The notes under the pieces were generated by a model. That model was not told the origin of the DNA. It made no database searches and saw nothing but the letters and a program-made list of their open reading frames with translations. A stretch of 64,000 nucleotides of DNA, taken from contig NZ_LMHS01000003.1 of NCBI RefSeq assembly GCF_001428485.1, positions 992,922 through 1,056,921 of the forward strand, in the 5' to 3' direction. This document shows, one piece after another, positions 1 through 8,951 of this stretch. Each line of letters opens with the position of its first letter. The stretch's first letter is position 1. Both the position numbers and the translations under genes were made by a program. This DNA comes from Microbacterium sp. Root180 (GTDB taxonomy: Bacteria; Actinomycetota; Actinomycetes; Actinomycetales; Microbacteriaceae).

Positions 1-330
1 GCGGAACCGCAGGATGCCGAGCAGCGCCAGGATCGCGGTCACGATCAGCATCGCGAAGAACACGACGAGCGCCGACAGCCACACGGGCCACCAGGACGAC
101 AGGCCGGCGATGACGAACGTGCCGAGGACGGGCACCGCCCAGAACAGCACGAAGATGGCGGCGACCATCCACAGCGCCCCCCACCCGCCGTCCTTCGCGG
201 TGCGGGCGACCCACTTCTTCGCCGATTCGATCTCGGCGATGACGAGGTTGCGGACGAGCTCGGGAACCTCGCCGAGCAGCGTCAGAAGGCTGTCGTCCGC
301 GCGGTCGCGGAAGCCACGCGGCGAACTCAT
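1..330 (-). CDS. Phage-holin-family membrane protein (partial, 3' end outside window)
   Basis: Only the first 110 residues are inside the window; the reading frame runs off the left edge. The protein begins MSSPRGFRDRADDSLLTLLG, continues with an amphipathic helix and has two strongly hydrophobic segments (about residues 50-75 and 82-105). This is the layout of the actinobacterial putative holin-X family (holin superfamily III, PF07332), which are envelope proteins of unknown role rather than proven phage holins. Its ATG lies one base after the stop of the YtxH-type gene, so the two are one operon. The family call rests on topology and the N-terminal helix; the C-terminus is unseen. Confidence 0.7.
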   Translation of the reverse strand, partial: MSSPRGFRDRADDSLLTLLGEVPELVRNLVIAEIESAKKWVARTAKDGGWGALWMVAAIFVLFWAVPVLGTFVIAGLSSWWPVWLSALVVFFAMLIVTAILALLGILRFR

Positions 331-331
331 G

Positions 332-733
332 TCACGCTCCGCCGCGCCCGGCGGCCGGCGGGTCGTCGGTCTTCTCGTCGATCAGGTCCTCGACGGCGTC
401 CTTCGCGGCCTTCGCCGTCGTCTTCGCGGCACGGCCCACGTCGTCGGCCTGCTCCTTGCCGGTGTCGAGTGCGGCGTCGAGGCGCTCGCCGGGCGTGCCC
501 TTCGTCGTCGCCGCCTTGGTGACCTTGACGGCCGAGTCCCACAGCGTGCTGGGGAGCGCCATGGCGCTCGACTTGGCGAAGTCCTTGACCTTGCCGACCT
601 GCTCCTGCACCGGGTCGAGGTTCCAGACCTTGAGCCACTGGGTCTTGATCTGCTCGTAGCGCTCGCGACCGGCGCGCGTGCCGAGCACGTAGCCCACGGC
701 AAGTCCGACGACGAGTCCTGCTTTGCCCCTCAT
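332..733 (-). CDS. YtxH domain-containing protein
   Basis: 133 residues. The N-terminus has a short glycine-rich membrane segment (GLVVGLAVGYVLGTRAGRER) followed by a long, charged, Ala/Lys-rich helical tail, the classic YtxH arrangement of a membrane-anchored coiled-coil protein. YtxH proteins are general-stress-type envelope proteins with no known enzymatic activity. The ATG is preceded by GAGGAG with five bases of spacing, and a TACCCT -10 box lies at 774-779. It is the first gene of a two-gene operon with the holin-like protein, a common actinobacterial pairing. Confidence 0.8.
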   Translation of the reverse strand: MRGKAGLVVGLAVGYVLGTRAGRERYEQIKTQWLKVWNLDPVQEQVGKVKDFAKSSAMALPSTLWDSAVKVTKAATTKGTPGERLDAALDTGKEQADDVGRAAKTTAKAAKDAVEDLIDEKTDDPPAAGRGGA

Positions 734-773
734 GGGGTCTCCTCACGATCGGTGGTGCGCTGATGACAGTCCC

Positions 774-779
774 AGGGTA
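774..779 (-). promoter_or_regulatory. -10 box of the ytxH/holin operon
   Basis: The reverse strand reads TACCCT, about 40 bases before the YtxH start; an upstream TTGTCA at 810-815 is too far away to be a standard -35. The intergenic stretch 734-832 holds nothing else recognisable. Confidence 0.45.
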
Positions 780-832
780 GCCCCGTATTCCGATTCCGGC
801 ATCCACCCTTGACAACGGGGAGCGAAGCGATG

Positions 833-2326
833 TCAGTCCGGCGCCGAAGACGCCCATAGCGCCGCCCGGCGCACCCTCTCGGCCTCGTCCCGGGCGTCCG
901 CCACGACCTGCGCGAGCCCGCTGCCCGAGAGCCACGCGCCGACGGCGGCGAGGCCGGGGAGCTTCGCGACGGAGGTCCGCACGGCGGTCGCATGATCGTC
1001 GTGGCCGCGCGCCGAGGCCGGCCGGGGCAGGTCGAACCCGGCGCGGTGCCAGCCGCGCACGGCGTCGGCGCCGAGCGGCACGCCCAGGAGAGCGGATGCC
1101 TCCGCTCGGGCGATCTCGGCAAGGGCGGCGCCGTCCGGCGGCAGGGACGCGGCCGCGGTGCCGTCGTCGTCCAGCTCGCGCCACCGTGACTCGACAGGGG
1201 CGGATGGGCGATCGAACGCGACGTTGAGCACGTGCCGGCCCGGCCCGGCCGCCTGCGCGAGCCAGGACCACCGCGCGGTCGCGTGCACGACCCCCGAGGT
1301 GCGGATCGGACCCGGAACGGGATAGACCTGGCCCCCGCGCGGCGAGGCATTCAGCGCGGGCGCGTCCACGACGAGGGTGACAACGTCGCGTCGGGGCGAA
1401 GCATCCGTCATCACGGTGACGGCGGTGCCGGCGTGCGGGGCGAGAAGCGCGGCGGCGTCCTGCGGGCCGGTGGCGATCACGAGGATGTCGGCCGCGGCGA
1501 CCACCTCGTGGCCGTCGAGGGCGCGCCATCCGGTGTCGTCGCGTTCGATCCCGGTCACACGTACTCCGGTGGAGACGACCGCCCCGAGCTCGGCGAGCCG
1601 GGCGACGAGCGCGTCCACCAGCGGCGCGAGGCCGCCGTCGAGCGACTCGACGCCGCCACCTTCACGTCCGACGAGGAGATCGGCCACGGCGCCGCCGAGC
1701 GACCCGGTGCGCGTGAGCGCCGAGCTGAGCCCCGGCGCAGCGGCCGACACGTCGACCCGGTACGGAGAGACGCCGAATCGGCCGAGGCTGAGCGGCGCGA
1801 CCATCCGCTCGAGCACGGCGTCGCCCATGCGCGAGCGCACCAGGCGTCCGAGGTTGAGCTCCTTGCCGATCGTGAGCGGGGGGCGCAGACGGTCGAGGTA
1901 CGCGCGCCACGCCCCGCTCCAGCCGATGAACGGCCGGACGGACTCGTCCCACGGGTTCGCCGGGATGCCGAGCACGGACTCCCGGGGCACGGGCGCCGCC
2001 GCCCCCTTCGCGAGGCCGGCGATCCACGTGCGATCGTCGACCGGCGTCACGACCCGGTCGCCCAGCCCGAGCTCGTCGACGAGCTCGCGCACCACCCCGC
2101 CCGCCGTCCAGCACGAAGCACCGACGTCGACGCGGATCCCGGCGACCTCGGCCGTCGCGATCGTGCCCCCCAACGCATCGGACGCCTCGAGCACGGTCAC
2201 CGGCATCCCGACCTTCGCGCACTCCCACGCGGCGACGAGTCCGGCGATGCCGCCGCCCACGACCACCACCCGCGTCTCGCGCGCGTGCGTCATCAGCTCG
2301 TCGAAGGGCTCGGGGGCAGCGGGCAT
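833..2326 (-). CDS. hemG: Protoporphyrinogen/coproporphyrinogen oxidase (FAD-dependent)
   Basis: 497 residues from the ATG at 2326. An N-terminal FAD-binding dinucleotide fold (VVVVGGGIAGLVAAWECAKVG, then the acidic strand-2 end VLEAS) is followed by the substrate-domain signature of the protoporphyrinogen oxidase family around 'VRSRMGDAVLERMVAPL...PYRVDVSAAAPGL'. In monoderm actinobacteria this family (HemY, also CgoX) oxidises coproporphyrinogen III to coproporphyrin III. The long open frame upstream of 2326 is antisense noise. The bases GAGGAT before the ATG can be read as a ribosome site or a -10 box. No other haem genes are adjacent. Confidence 0.78.
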   Translation of the reverse strand: MPAAPEPFDELMTHARETRVVVVGGGIAGLVAAWECAKVGMPVTVLEASDALGGTIATAEVAGIRVDVGASCWTAGGVVRELVDELGLGDRVVTPVDDRTWIAGLAKGAAAPVPRESVLGIPANPWDESVRPFIGWSGAWRAYLDRLRPPLTIGKELNLGRLVRSRMGDAVLERMVAPLSLGRFGVSPYRVDVSAAAPGLSSALTRTGSLGGAVADLLVGREGGGVESLDGGLAPLVDALVARLAELGAVVSTGVRVTGIERDDTGWRALDGHEVVAAADILVIATGPQDAAALLAPHAGTAVTVMTDASPRRDVVTLVVDAPALNASPRGGQVYPVPGPIRTSGVVHATARWSWLAQAAGPGRHVLNVAFDRPSAPVESRWRELDDDGTAAASLPPDGAALAEIARAEASALLGVPLGADAVRGWHRAGFDLPRPASARGHDDHATAVRTSVAKLPGLAAVGAWLSGSGLAQVVADARDEAERVRRAALWASSAPD

Positions 2327-2399
2327 GCTGACATCCTCGCATCCGGACGCTGCGGGAACCGGGTCGCACCGGCTGCGGGACCAGTGCGAGACTGGCGTC

Positions 2400-2981
2400 A
2401 TGACGCTCCACATCACGGGGGACGAGACCGCCGACCGTCTGCTCACCGACGACCCGCTCGCCCTGCTGATCGGCATGCTGCTCGACCAGCAGGTCGCCAT
2501 GGAGACCGCGTTCGCGGGTCCGCTCAAGATCGCGGAGCGCGCAGGGACGCTGGATGCCGCGGCCCTCGCGACGTTCGACCCCGAAGCCTTCACCGAGCTG
2601 TTCAAGGCCACCCCCGCCGTCCACCGATTCCCCGGCTCCATGGCCGCACGCGTGCAGGCTCTGTGCACGGCGGTCGAGCAGGACTGGGGAGGGAACGCGT
2701 CGGCGATCTGGACGCAGGGCGATCCCGACGGCGCCGCCGTCCTGGCGCGCCTGAAGAAGCTCCCTGGCTTCGGCGAGCAGAAGGCGAAGATCTTCCTCGC
2801 CCTGCTCGGCAAGCAGTACGGCTACGACGGCACGGGCTGGCGCGAGGCATCCGCCCCCTACGGCGAAGACGGCAGCTTCCGCAGCGTCGCCGACATCGTG
2901 TCGACGGACTCGCTGACGAAGGTGCGCGAGCACAAGCGGGCGATGAAAGCGGCGGCCAAGAGCGGCGGCGGAGGCGTCTGA
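2400..2981 (+). CDS. HhH-GPD-type base-excision DNA repair protein
   Basis: 193 residues starting MTLHITGDETADRLLTDDPL. The middle contains the helix-hairpin-helix glycosylase signature (LKKLPGFGEQKAKIFLALLG, about residues 117-136), which binds DNA backbone in HhH-GPD glycosylases and AP lyases. Proteins of this short actinobacterial family lack the iron-sulfur cluster of Nth/MutY, and their lesion specificity is not established. The start is supported by a GAGACT box six bases before the ATG (possible leaderless mRNA). Its stop overlaps the next start as TGATG, so the DUF1801 gene is translationally coupled. Confidence 0.8.
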   Translation: MTLHITGDETADRLLTDDPLALLIGMLLDQQVAMETAFAGPLKIAERAGTLDAAALATFDPEAFTELFKATPAVHRFPGSMAARVQALCTAVEQDWGGNASAIWTQGDPDGAAVLARLKKLPGFGEQKAKIFLALLGKQYGYDGTGWREASAPYGEDGSFRSVADIVSTDSLTKVREHKRAMKAAAKSGGGGV

Positions 2982-3397
2982 TGAAGAAGACGGGCGGCAG
3001 CGTCGCCACCTTCATCGCCGGGGTCACCCCCGCCAAGCGTCGCCGCGACGCCGAGACGATGGTAGCGCTGATGCAGGAGGTGACCGGGCGCGAACCCGAG
3101 CTGTGGGGGACGATCGTCGGGTTCGGGGCGTGTCACTACCGGTATCCGACGGGCACCGAGGGCGATGTGCCGATCGCCGCGTTCGCCCCCCGCAAGCAGG
3201 CGACGACCGTCTACCTCCTCGATGCGGGCGCGCACGACCTCGACGCCCTCGGACCGCACACGACCGGCGCCGGATGCCTCTATCTCAAGGACCTCGAGTC
3301 CATCGACACCGACATCCTGCGCGGCGTGATCGCGACGGACTACCGGCGCGTGCTCGACGGCGACACCGGCGACGCGACCTACACGGTCACCGATTGA
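2981..3397 (+). CDS. DUF1801 domain-containing protein
   Basis: 138 residues. The pattern 'ETMVALMQEVTGREPELWGTIVGFGACHYRY' near the N-terminus is characteristic of DUF1801 (PF08818), a small alpha/beta family of unknown function. The ATG shares one base with the stop of the HhH-GPD gene. It ends 19 bases from the converging glycyl-tRNA synthetase gene. No catalytic motif is evident and no function is proposed. Confidence 0.8.
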   Translation: MKKTGGSVATFIAGVTPAKRRRDAETMVALMQEVTGREPELWGTIVGFGACHYRYPTGTEGDVPIAAFAPRKQATTVYLLDAGAHDLDALGPHTTGAGCLYLKDLESIDTDILRGVIATDYRRVLDGDTGDATYTVTD

Positions 3398-3416
3398 TCT
3401 GACCGGCCGGGCCCCG

Positions 3417-4802
3417 TCAGGCCCCGCGCAGGCGCTCCGCGAGGTAGGCGTGGAGGGTCTCGAGCGGCACGCGCTCCTGGCTCATCGTGTCGCGATCACG
3501 CACGGTGACGGCGCGGTCCTCGAGCGAGTCGAAGTCCACGGTGACGCAGAAGGGCGTGCCGATCTCGTCCTGCCGGCGGTAGCGGCGGCCGATCGCGCCG
3601 GCGTCGTCGAAGTCGACGTTCCACTCGCCGCGAAGGTCCTCGGCCACCTCGCGCGCGATGGGCGAGAGCTGCTCGTTGCGCGACAGCGGCAGGATCGCGG
3701 CCTTGACCGGCGCCAGGCGCGGGTCGAGCTTGAGGACGGTGCGGGTGTCGGTGCCGCCCTTCGCGTTCGGCGCCTCCTCCTCGTGATACGCGTCGACGAG
3801 GAAGGCCATCATCGCGCGCGTGAGTCCGAACGAGGGCTCGATCACGTAGGGGGTGTACTTTTCCCCCGAGGCCTGGTCGAAGAAGGTCAGCGATTGACCC
3901 GACGCCTCGGTGTGGCTGCTGAGGTCGTAGTCCGTGCGGTTCGCGACGCCCATGAGCTCGCCCCACTCCTTGCCCGCGAAGCCGAAGCGGTACTCGACGT
4001 CGATGGTGCCGGCCGAATAGTGGGCGCGGTCGTCCTCGGGCACGTCGAACCGCCGCATGTTCGCGGGATCGATGCCGAGATCGATGAACCAGTTCCAGCA
4101 CGCCTCGACCCAGTGGTCGAACCACTCGCCGGCGTCGGCGGGCGGGGTGAAGAACTCGATCTCCATCTGCTCGAACTCGCGGGTGCGGAAGATGAAGTTT
4201 CCCGGCGTGATCTCGTTGCGGAACGCCTTGCCGACCTGGCCGATGCCGAACGGCGGCTTCTTGCGGCTCGCGGTGAGCACGTTCGAGAAGTTCACGAAGA
4301 TGCCCTGTGCGGTCTCGGGGCGCAGGAAGTGCAGGCCCGACTCGTCGTCGACGACGCCGAGGTAGGTCTTCACCAGGCCGGAGAACGCCTTGGGCTCGGT
4401 GTACTGGCCCTTGGTGCCGCAGTTCGGGCACGGGACGTCGGCGAGGCCGTTCTCGGCCTTGCGGCCCTTGCGCGCTTCAAAGTCCTCGATCAGGTTGTCG
4501 GCGCGGAACCGCTTGTGGCACTGCAGGCACTCCACCAGCGGGTCGGTGAACGTGGCGACGTGACCGGATGCCTCCCACACGCGCTTGGGCAGGATGATCG
4601 ACGAGTCGAGTCCGACCATGTCGCCGCGGCCACGCACGAACGTCTGCCACCACTGACGGCGGATGTTCTCCTTGAGCTCGGTGCCGAGCGGTCCGTAATC
4701 CCACGCAGAACGGGATCCGCCGTAGATCTCACCGGCCTGGAACACGAACCCGCGGTGACGGGCGAGGGCGATGACTTTGTCGAGGCGGGACTGCTCGGCC
4801 AC
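3417..4802 (-). CDS. glyS: Glycyl-tRNA synthetase (single-chain, class II)
   Basis: 461 residues from a GTG at 4802 with GGAG seven to eight bases upstream. The N-terminal [20 protein letters not shown] and WDYGPLG, the zinc-type CxxC pairs ([17 protein letters not shown]), motif 2 ([25 protein letters not shown]) and the C-terminal anticodon-binding region identify the eukaryote-like dimeric GlyRS of about 460 residues found in actinobacteria. It charges tRNA-Gly with glycine in the cytoplasm. The frame stays open 5' of the GTG, but that extension is low-complexity Arg-rich noise. It converges with the DUF1801 gene. Confidence 0.95.
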   Translation of the reverse strand: MAEQSRLDKVIALARHRGFVFQAGEIYGGSRSAWDYGPLGTELKENIRRQWWQTFVRGRGDMVGLDSSIILPKRVWEASGHVATFTDPLVECLQCHKRFRADNLIEDFEARKGRKAENGLADVPCPNCGTKGQYTEPKAFSGLVKTYLGVVDDESGLHFLRPETAQGIFVNFSNVLTASRKKPPFGIGQVGKAFRNEITPGNFIFRTREFEQMEIEFFTPPADAGEWFDHWVEACWNWFIDLGIDPANMRRFDVPEDDRAHYSAGTIDVEYRFGFAGKEWGELMGVANRTDYDLSSHTEASGQSLTFFDQASGEKYTPYVIEPSFGLTRAMMAFLVDAYHEEEAPNAKGGTDTRTVLKLDPRLAPVKAAILPLSRNEQLSPIAREVAEDLRGEWNVDFDDAGAIGRRYRRQDEIGTPFCVTVDFDSLEDRAVTVRDRDTMSQERVPLETLHAYLAERLRGA

Positions 4803-4912
4803 GGTGGCTCCAATGGTCGGGAGAGGGGAAGTGCGAAGTCGCTGCACCGCAGAGCGCGGCATCGTCGATTCTAGTCGCCCGACCCGCCTGGCTTCGCGGC
4901 CCTCGAACCCGC

Positions 4913-6244
4913 TCAGACCGGTCGCAGCGCGTCGGGGCCGACCTCGGCGATCGACGTGTGCCCCGACAGCCCCAGGGTGATGTCGAGCTCGGCGAGCACG
5001 TTGCGCACGACCTCGCGCACGCCCTCCTCGCCCGCGATGCCGAGCCCGTACGCGTACGGCCGGCCGAGCGCGACGATCGTCGCACCGAGGGCGAGGGCGA
5101 TGAAGGCATCCGATCCCTGCCGCACGCCCGAGTCGAAGACCACGGGCACGCGTCCGCCGACGCGCTCCACGACCCCGGGCAGGGCGTCGAGGGTCGGCAC
5201 GGACTGGTCGATCTGGCGGCCGCCGTGATTGGACACCCACACCCCGTCGACCCCCTCATCGAGCGCACGCGCCGCGTCGTCGGGGTGCACGATGCCCTTG
5301 AGCAGGATCGGCAGGCTCGTCCACTCCCGCGCCTTCGCGAGGTCGTCCCACGTGAGGGCCGGCGTCGAGAACACGTCGAGGAACGTCTCCACCGCCGCGC
5401 GCGGCAGGGGCGAGCGCAGGTTCTCGCGCAGGCCCCCGCCGGTGAGCGCGGCGCCCTTGCGTGCGATCTTCACTCCCGCCGCCACGGTCTTCGGGGTGAT
5501 CCGCACCGCGGGCGCCGGCGGGACCGCGGCATCCGGACCCTTCCTCACACGCTCGCGCACGAGCTGCTGGAACACCGGATCGCTCGAGTACTGCGCGATC
5601 CCCATGCCGCGCGTGAACGGCAGATAGGCGAGGTCGAGATCGCGGGTCCGCCACCCGAGCAGGTGCGTGTCGAGCGTCACGACGACGGCTTCGCAGCCGG
5701 ATGCCTCGGCACGCCGCAGCAGCGAGGCGTTGAGCTCGTCGTCGGCGGACCAGTAGAGCTGGAACAGCCGGGAGCCGCCGGGAGCGGCATCCGCCACCTC
5801 CTCCATGGGGAAGGAGGCCTGGTTGGACAGTGTGTACGGCACGCCGAGGGATGCCGCGGCCCGCGCGACCGCCAGGTCGGCCTCGTCGTGGGCCATCTCC
5901 ATCACGCCGAGCGGGGCGAGGAGCAGCGGGGTGGGGCGTCGACGGCCGAGGAACTCCACCGAGAGGTCGCGCGCGGACACGTCGCGGAGCGGTCTCGGCC
6001 ACACCTGCCACCGCTCGAACGCGGTCGTGTTGGCGCGCATCGTGCGCTCGGCCCCGGCGCCGCCGGCGATGTAGGCGAACGCCTCGGCGCTCAGCGCCTT
6101 GCGCGCGGCACGCTCGAGCTCAGCCTGATCGACCGGCACCCGCGGGCGCGTGCCGCTGATGCCGGCGCGGTAGATCTCCGACTGGGTGCGGCGGGAGATG
6201 CCGCGTGCGGCGGCGGGATCGTGGGGTCGGGCGCTGCTGACCAT
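4913..6244 (-). CDS. Alpha-hydroxy-acid oxidising flavoprotein (lactate 2-monooxygenase-like)
   Basis: 443 residues. FMN-dependent TIM-barrel features are present: the LLAPLG strand, the substrate/FMN lysine in [12 protein letters not shown], the catalytic histidine in SNHGGRQID (His-Gly-Gly-Arg) and the phosphate site [20 protein letters not shown]. The [16 protein letters not shown] region and length fit lactate 2-monooxygenase or long-chain hydroxy-acid oxidases better than LldD. It would oxidise L-lactate or a related 2-hydroxy acid. It is far from the fucose cluster, but that pathway ends in lactate, so a metabolic link is possible. A TAGGGT box six bases before the ATG suggests a leaderless transcript. 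Confidence 0.82.
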   Translation of the reverse strand: MVSSARPHDPAAARGISRRTQSEIYRAGISGTRPRVPVDQAELERAARKALSAEAFAYIAGGAGAERTMRANTTAFERWQVWPRPLRDVSARDLSVEFLGRRRPTPLLLAPLGVMEMAHDEADLAVARAAASLGVPYTLSNQASFPMEEVADAAPGGSRLFQLYWSADDELNASLLRRAEASGCEAVVVTLDTHLLGWRTRDLDLAYLPFTRGMGIAQYSSDPVFQQLVRERVRKGPDAAVPPAPAVRITPKTVAAGVKIARKGAALTGGGLRENLRSPLPRAAVETFLDVFSTPALTWDDLAKAREWTSLPILLKGIVHPDDAARALDEGVDGVWVSNHGGRQIDQSVPTLDALPGVVERVGGRVPVVFDSGVRQGSDAFIALALGATIVALGRPYAYGLGIAGEEGVREVVRNVLAELDITLGLSGHTSIAEVGPDALRPV

Positions 6245-6250
6245 GCCCCC

Positions 6251-6256
6251 ACCCTA
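6251..6256 (-). promoter_or_regulatory. Leaderless -10 box for the hydroxy-acid oxidase
   Basis: Reverse strand TAGGGT, then six bases (GGGGGC), then ATG at 6244. The spacing puts the likely transcription start at the initiation codon. Confidence 0.6.
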
Positions 6257-6286
6257 GGCGGGGGCATGGCCGCAGCCAGGGTCGGA

Positions 6287-6445
6287 TCAGGTCTGGCGGC
6301 GGATGAAGCGCATGAGCCACGCGATCACGGCGATGATGATGATCACGAGGCCGATCCACAGCAGGAACTTCGCGGCCTCGATGAAGACTCCGAGGAGCAG
6401 CAGCACGACGCCGACGATGAGAAGAATGACTGCGAGAGAGGTCAT
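6287..6445 (-). CDS. Small two-helix membrane protein
   Basis: 52 residues starting MTSLAVILLIVGVVLLLLG, with two hydrophobic segments (about 3-20 and 26-42) and a basic tail (MRFIRRQT). A GGGAG ribosome site sits just before the ATG. Comparable tiny proteins are common in Microbacteriaceae and remain uncharacterised. An in-frame ATG at 6499 would add 18 residues without a good ribosome site and is less likely. Confidence 0.6.
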   Translation of the reverse strand: MTSLAVILLIVGVVLLLLGVFIEAAKFLLWIGLVIIIIAVIAWLMRFIRRQT

Positions 6446-6520
6446 GCTCCCACTCTGGCGAGGACCAGGCTCGCGCTGCAGGGTCTTGACAAGCGGCATC
6501 CGCTCGCGCTCGCACTCGGC

Positions 6521-7420
6521 CTAGGAGCCGAACCCGCACCAGTTCGCGACCCACGTGAGGATCTCCCCCCGCATGTCCTCCGAGGCGGCGAGCTCGATCT
6601 CTCCGGGCTCGCCGTCGATCTCCACCTCGACGTCGAAGATCGTGCCGCGCTTGTCCTCCTGCACCGCGTGGGGGTCGCACCGCAGCGGCATGATGGGCAA
6701 GGCGATCTCGGTCATCCCGGCGTCGCCCTCGCGGACGGCATAGCCGATGGGGTACGTCTCAACGGTGGCGTCGGCGACTTCGCCGAACGTCAGCAGATTG
6801 GTCGTCTGGATGCCGGTGATCGTCACCGCTCCCCGGCCAGTGGGGGCAACGCTCATCGTGAGCGTCGCGGGCTCCCCCGGCGGAGAGGGGTCGAAGCCAC
6901 CGAACGACACGTGCGCGGAGTCCGCGACCTCTGCCGCCCGGCAGTCGCGTTGGTGGAGCGGCCCGACCACGTCGAGCGGGTCCCGGAGCGGCCCCTCAAC
7001 GATCGATGCCTCCGGTCGCACGGCGCGCTCGGGCAGATCGAGTTCGAGCTGCACCGTCATCTGGCCATCCGCGGTGTCGCACTGCATGGGCGGGAGCTGG
7101 ATGCGGATGTCGACCGTTCCACCGGGGGCGATGGTCGACGACCGGCCCGCGGTCGGCCGCGTCGCGACGTCGGCGAAGCGCGGGTCGGTCACCGTGACGT
7201 CGCCGATCTCGATCGTCTCGTCGGTGTCGTTGTGCACCTGCACCTGCGCCTGCCGGGCGGCGACATCGGAGCGCAGCTGCACGAACTCGACCGATACACC
7301 GTCGGGCAGCGGTGGCGGAGCGACATCTCCGGGAGGCGCGCAGGCCGTGAGGCCGGTCCCGACTGCGCAGACAGCGAGCAGCGCCCACGCGCCACGACGC
7401 CGTGCCCGCGCGCCCGTCAC
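6521..7420 (-). CDS. Putative lipoprotein, unknown function
   Basis: 299 residues. A basic N-terminus, a hydrophobic segment and a lipobox (LTAC, Cys about residue 27) indicate export and lipid anchoring, followed by a Pro-rich linker. The mature part looks like two beta-rich modules ('VQVHNDTDETIEIGDVTVTDPRF' and 'VTITGIQTTNLLTFGEV') resembling immunoglobulin-like bacterial envelope domains, with several cysteines (MQCDT, RDCR, LRCDP, NWCGF) that could pair outside the cell. The GTG start overlaps the stop of the OSBS-type gene by four bases (GTGA), so the pair is translationally coupled. Confidence 0.7.
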   Translation of the reverse strand: MTGARARRRGAWALLAVCAVGTGLTACAPPGDVAPPPLPDGVSVEFVQLRSDVAARQAQVQVHNDTDETIEIGDVTVTDPRFADVATRPTAGRSSTIAPGGTVDIRIQLPPMQCDTADGQMTVQLELDLPERAVRPEASIVEGPLRDPLDVVGPLHQRDCRAAEVADSAHVSFGGFDPSPPGEPATLTMSVAPTGRGAVTITGIQTTNLLTFGEVADATVETYPIGYAVREGDAGMTEIALPIMPLRCDPHAVQEDKRGTIFDVEVEIDGEPGEIELAASEDMRGEILTWVANWCGFGS

Positions 7421-8550
7421 CGCGTGAGCGTCTCTCGCACCACGGTGAAGTCCTCAAGCGCGACCGGATCGATCTCGATCCCCAGTCCGTGCCCGGTCGG
7501 CACGCGCACGTGACCGTCTTCGAGCACGGCGGGCTCGGTGACGATGTCGCGCGTGTAGAACCGGCTCGATGCCGACACGTCGCCCGGCAGGGTGAAGCCG
7601 GGGAGCGCTGCGAGGGCGGCATTGGCGGCACGGCCGATCCCCGTCTCGAGCATGCCTCCGCACCACACCGGGATCGCGGCATCCCGGCACAGGTCATGGA
7701 TCGCGACCGCCTCCAGATAGCCGCCCACCCGCCCCGCCTTGATGTTGATGACGGATGCCGCACCCAGCGCCAGCGCGTCGGCGGCCGCCTTGGCCGACAC
7801 GATCGACTCGTCGAGGCACACCGGCGTGCGAAGGCGCCGGGCGAGGGTCGCATGGTCGACGAGGTCGTCCTCCTGCAGCGGCTGCTCGATGAGGAGCAGG
7901 TCGAAGCGATCGAGTTCGGCGAGCGTGTCGACGTCGGCGAGCGTGTAGGCCGAGTTGGCGTCCACCTGCAGCGTGATGGCGCCGAACGCGTCGCGCACGG
8001 CGGCGGTGTCGGCGATGTCGCGGCCCGGCTTGATCTTGATCTTGATGCGCGCGTACCCCTCGTCGAGGTAGCCGCCGACCGCGTCGACGAGGGCCGCCGG
8101 ATCGCGTTGGATTCCGACGGAGACCCCGCTCGGCACGCGGTCGCGTACCGCACCGAAGTACTCCCCCAGCGCGCGGCCCTCGCTGCGCAGCGCCGCGTCG
8201 AGCACGGCGAGCTCGAGGCCGGCCTTCACCATGCGGTGGCCGACGAACGGCGCCAGCACGGACGCGACCTCTTCGGGTGCGAGCCGGCCGCGGTCCAGCA
8301 GCGCCGGGGCGAGCCAGCGCAGCGCGACATCCCACGCGCTCTGCGTGTACTCGCTCGAGTACAGCGGCGCCGCCATGGTCACGATCTCGCCCCAGCCGTC
8401 GCCGTCCGAGGTCAGGGCGCGCACGACGATCACCTCGCGCACCGTCTCGGTGCCGAACGACGTGGTGAACGGGGCGACCAGCGGAAGGTGCAGCACCCTC
8501 AGCTCGAAGCCCTCGAGGGCGACGGATGCCGCGGCGGAGGCGATGGGCAT
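7417..8550 (-). CDS. menC: o-Succinylbenzoate synthase / N-acylamino-acid racemase (enolase superfamily)
   Basis: 377 residues with the full type-2 OSBS/NAAAR signature: LPLVAPFTTSFG at the N-terminus, the acid/base lysine motif KIKIKPG, the metal ligands DANSAY, LIEQPL and DES, the second lysine in NIKAGRVGG and the specificity loop WCGGMLETGIGRAANAALAALPGF. Members make o-succinylbenzoate for menaquinone or racemise N-acyl amino acids, and many do both. No other men gene is adjacent, so the physiological role is open; NAAAR activity is a real alternative. TACGCT lies six bases before the ATG (leaderless type). Confidence 0.82.
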   Translation of the reverse strand: MPIASAAASVALEGFELRVLHLPLVAPFTTSFGTETVREVIVVRALTSDGDGWGEIVTMAAPLYSSEYTQSAWDVALRWLAPALLDRGRLAPEEVASVLAPFVGHRMVKAGLELAVLDAALRSEGRALGEYFGAVRDRVPSGVSVGIQRDPAALVDAVGGYLDEGYARIKIKIKPGRDIADTAAVRDAFGAITLQVDANSAYTLADVDTLAELDRFDLLLIEQPLQEDDLVDHATLARRLRTPVCLDESIVSAKAAADALALGAASVINIKAGRVGGYLEAVAIHDLCRDAAIPVWCGGMLETGIGRAANAALAALPGFTLPGDVSASSRFYTRDIVTEPAVLEDGHVRVPTGHGLGIEIDPVALEDFTVVRETLTR

Positions 8551-8556
8551 GCGCTC

Positions 8557-8562
8557 AGCGTA
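8557..8562 (-). promoter_or_regulatory. Leaderless -10 box for the OSBS/NAAAR gene
   Basis: Reverse strand TACGCT, six bases, then ATG at 8550. Confidence 0.5.
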
Positions 8563-8586
8563 CGCCCGGCCTCGGCGGCGATGCCG

Positions 8587-8757
8587 TCAGTGCGCGAGGT
8601 GCAGGGCGGGCAGCGGCCGCGCCGCGGGAAGCTCGGGCATGACCGGGACGAAGGTGCCTCGCGCCCGCCGCGGACCGCGCTTGCGAACCGCACGAGGACG
8701 GTCGCGCCGCAGCTTCGCGGCCACGGCGGCCATCAGGATCTCGATGTGTTCGTGCAT
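8587..8757 (-). CDS. Small basic protein, unknown
   Basis: 56 residues (MHEHIEILMAAVAAKLRRDR at the start), rich in Arg, Pro and Ala, no recognised domain. The best evidence that it is real is a strong ribosome site, GAGGAG, seven bases before the ATG at 8757. It lies alone between the OSBS-type gene and the cyclase-family gene on the same strand. It might be DNA- or RNA-binding by charge, but nothing specific supports that. Confidence 0.45.
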   Translation of the reverse strand: MHEHIEILMAAVAAKLRRDRPRAVRKRGPRRARGTFVPVMPELPAARPLPALHLAH

Positions 8758-8844
8758 GTCCGTCTCCTCGGATGCGTGTCTGCAGGGGAGGAGTGCCGTA
8801 CGCCGAGCCAGATACCTCGAGCCACCGACCTCGGGCCATCGCGG

Positions 8845-8942
8845 GCGCACAACTCCTGCACTTTCACGGGCGCCGAAGGCGAGCGCGCCGTGATTCCGGG
8901 CCCGCGACCCGCGACCGACCCAGATCTGCAGGAGTTATGCGC
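8845..8942. repeat. Long intergenic palindrome A
   Basis: Arms GCGCACAACTCCTGCA (8845-8860) and TGCAGGAGTTATGCGC (8927-8942) pair over 16 bases with one G-T wobble around a 66-base loop. The left flank and arm share TCGCGGGCG and CACAACTCCT with palindrome B near 10.7 kb, so the two are related. There is no T-run, so a simple intrinsic terminator is unlikely. The rest of the 8758-8951 gap shows no gene. Confidence 0.7.
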
Positions 8943-8951
8943 CGGTCAAGG

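Noticed and set aside
1-330. Holin-family gene taken as evidence of a prophage
   Set aside because: No other phage genes are present and this family is a common chromosomal envelope protein in actinobacteria.
1232-3397. 721-codon + strand frame covering hemG and the repair gene
   Set aside because: The composition is antisense-like and it overlaps three well-supported genes; only its last 138 codons (DUF1801) are real.
3399-3420. Short CTGAC/GTCAG stem between DUF1801 and glyS as a terminator
   Set aside because: Only about five pairs with no T-run; too weak to call.
4958-7513. Long + strand open frame of 851 codons opposite the hydroxy-acid oxidase and lipoprotein genes
   Set aside because: It is Arg/Gly/Ala/His-rich with no domain, runs across several real genes on the other strand, and is the usual antisense artefact of high-GC third positions.
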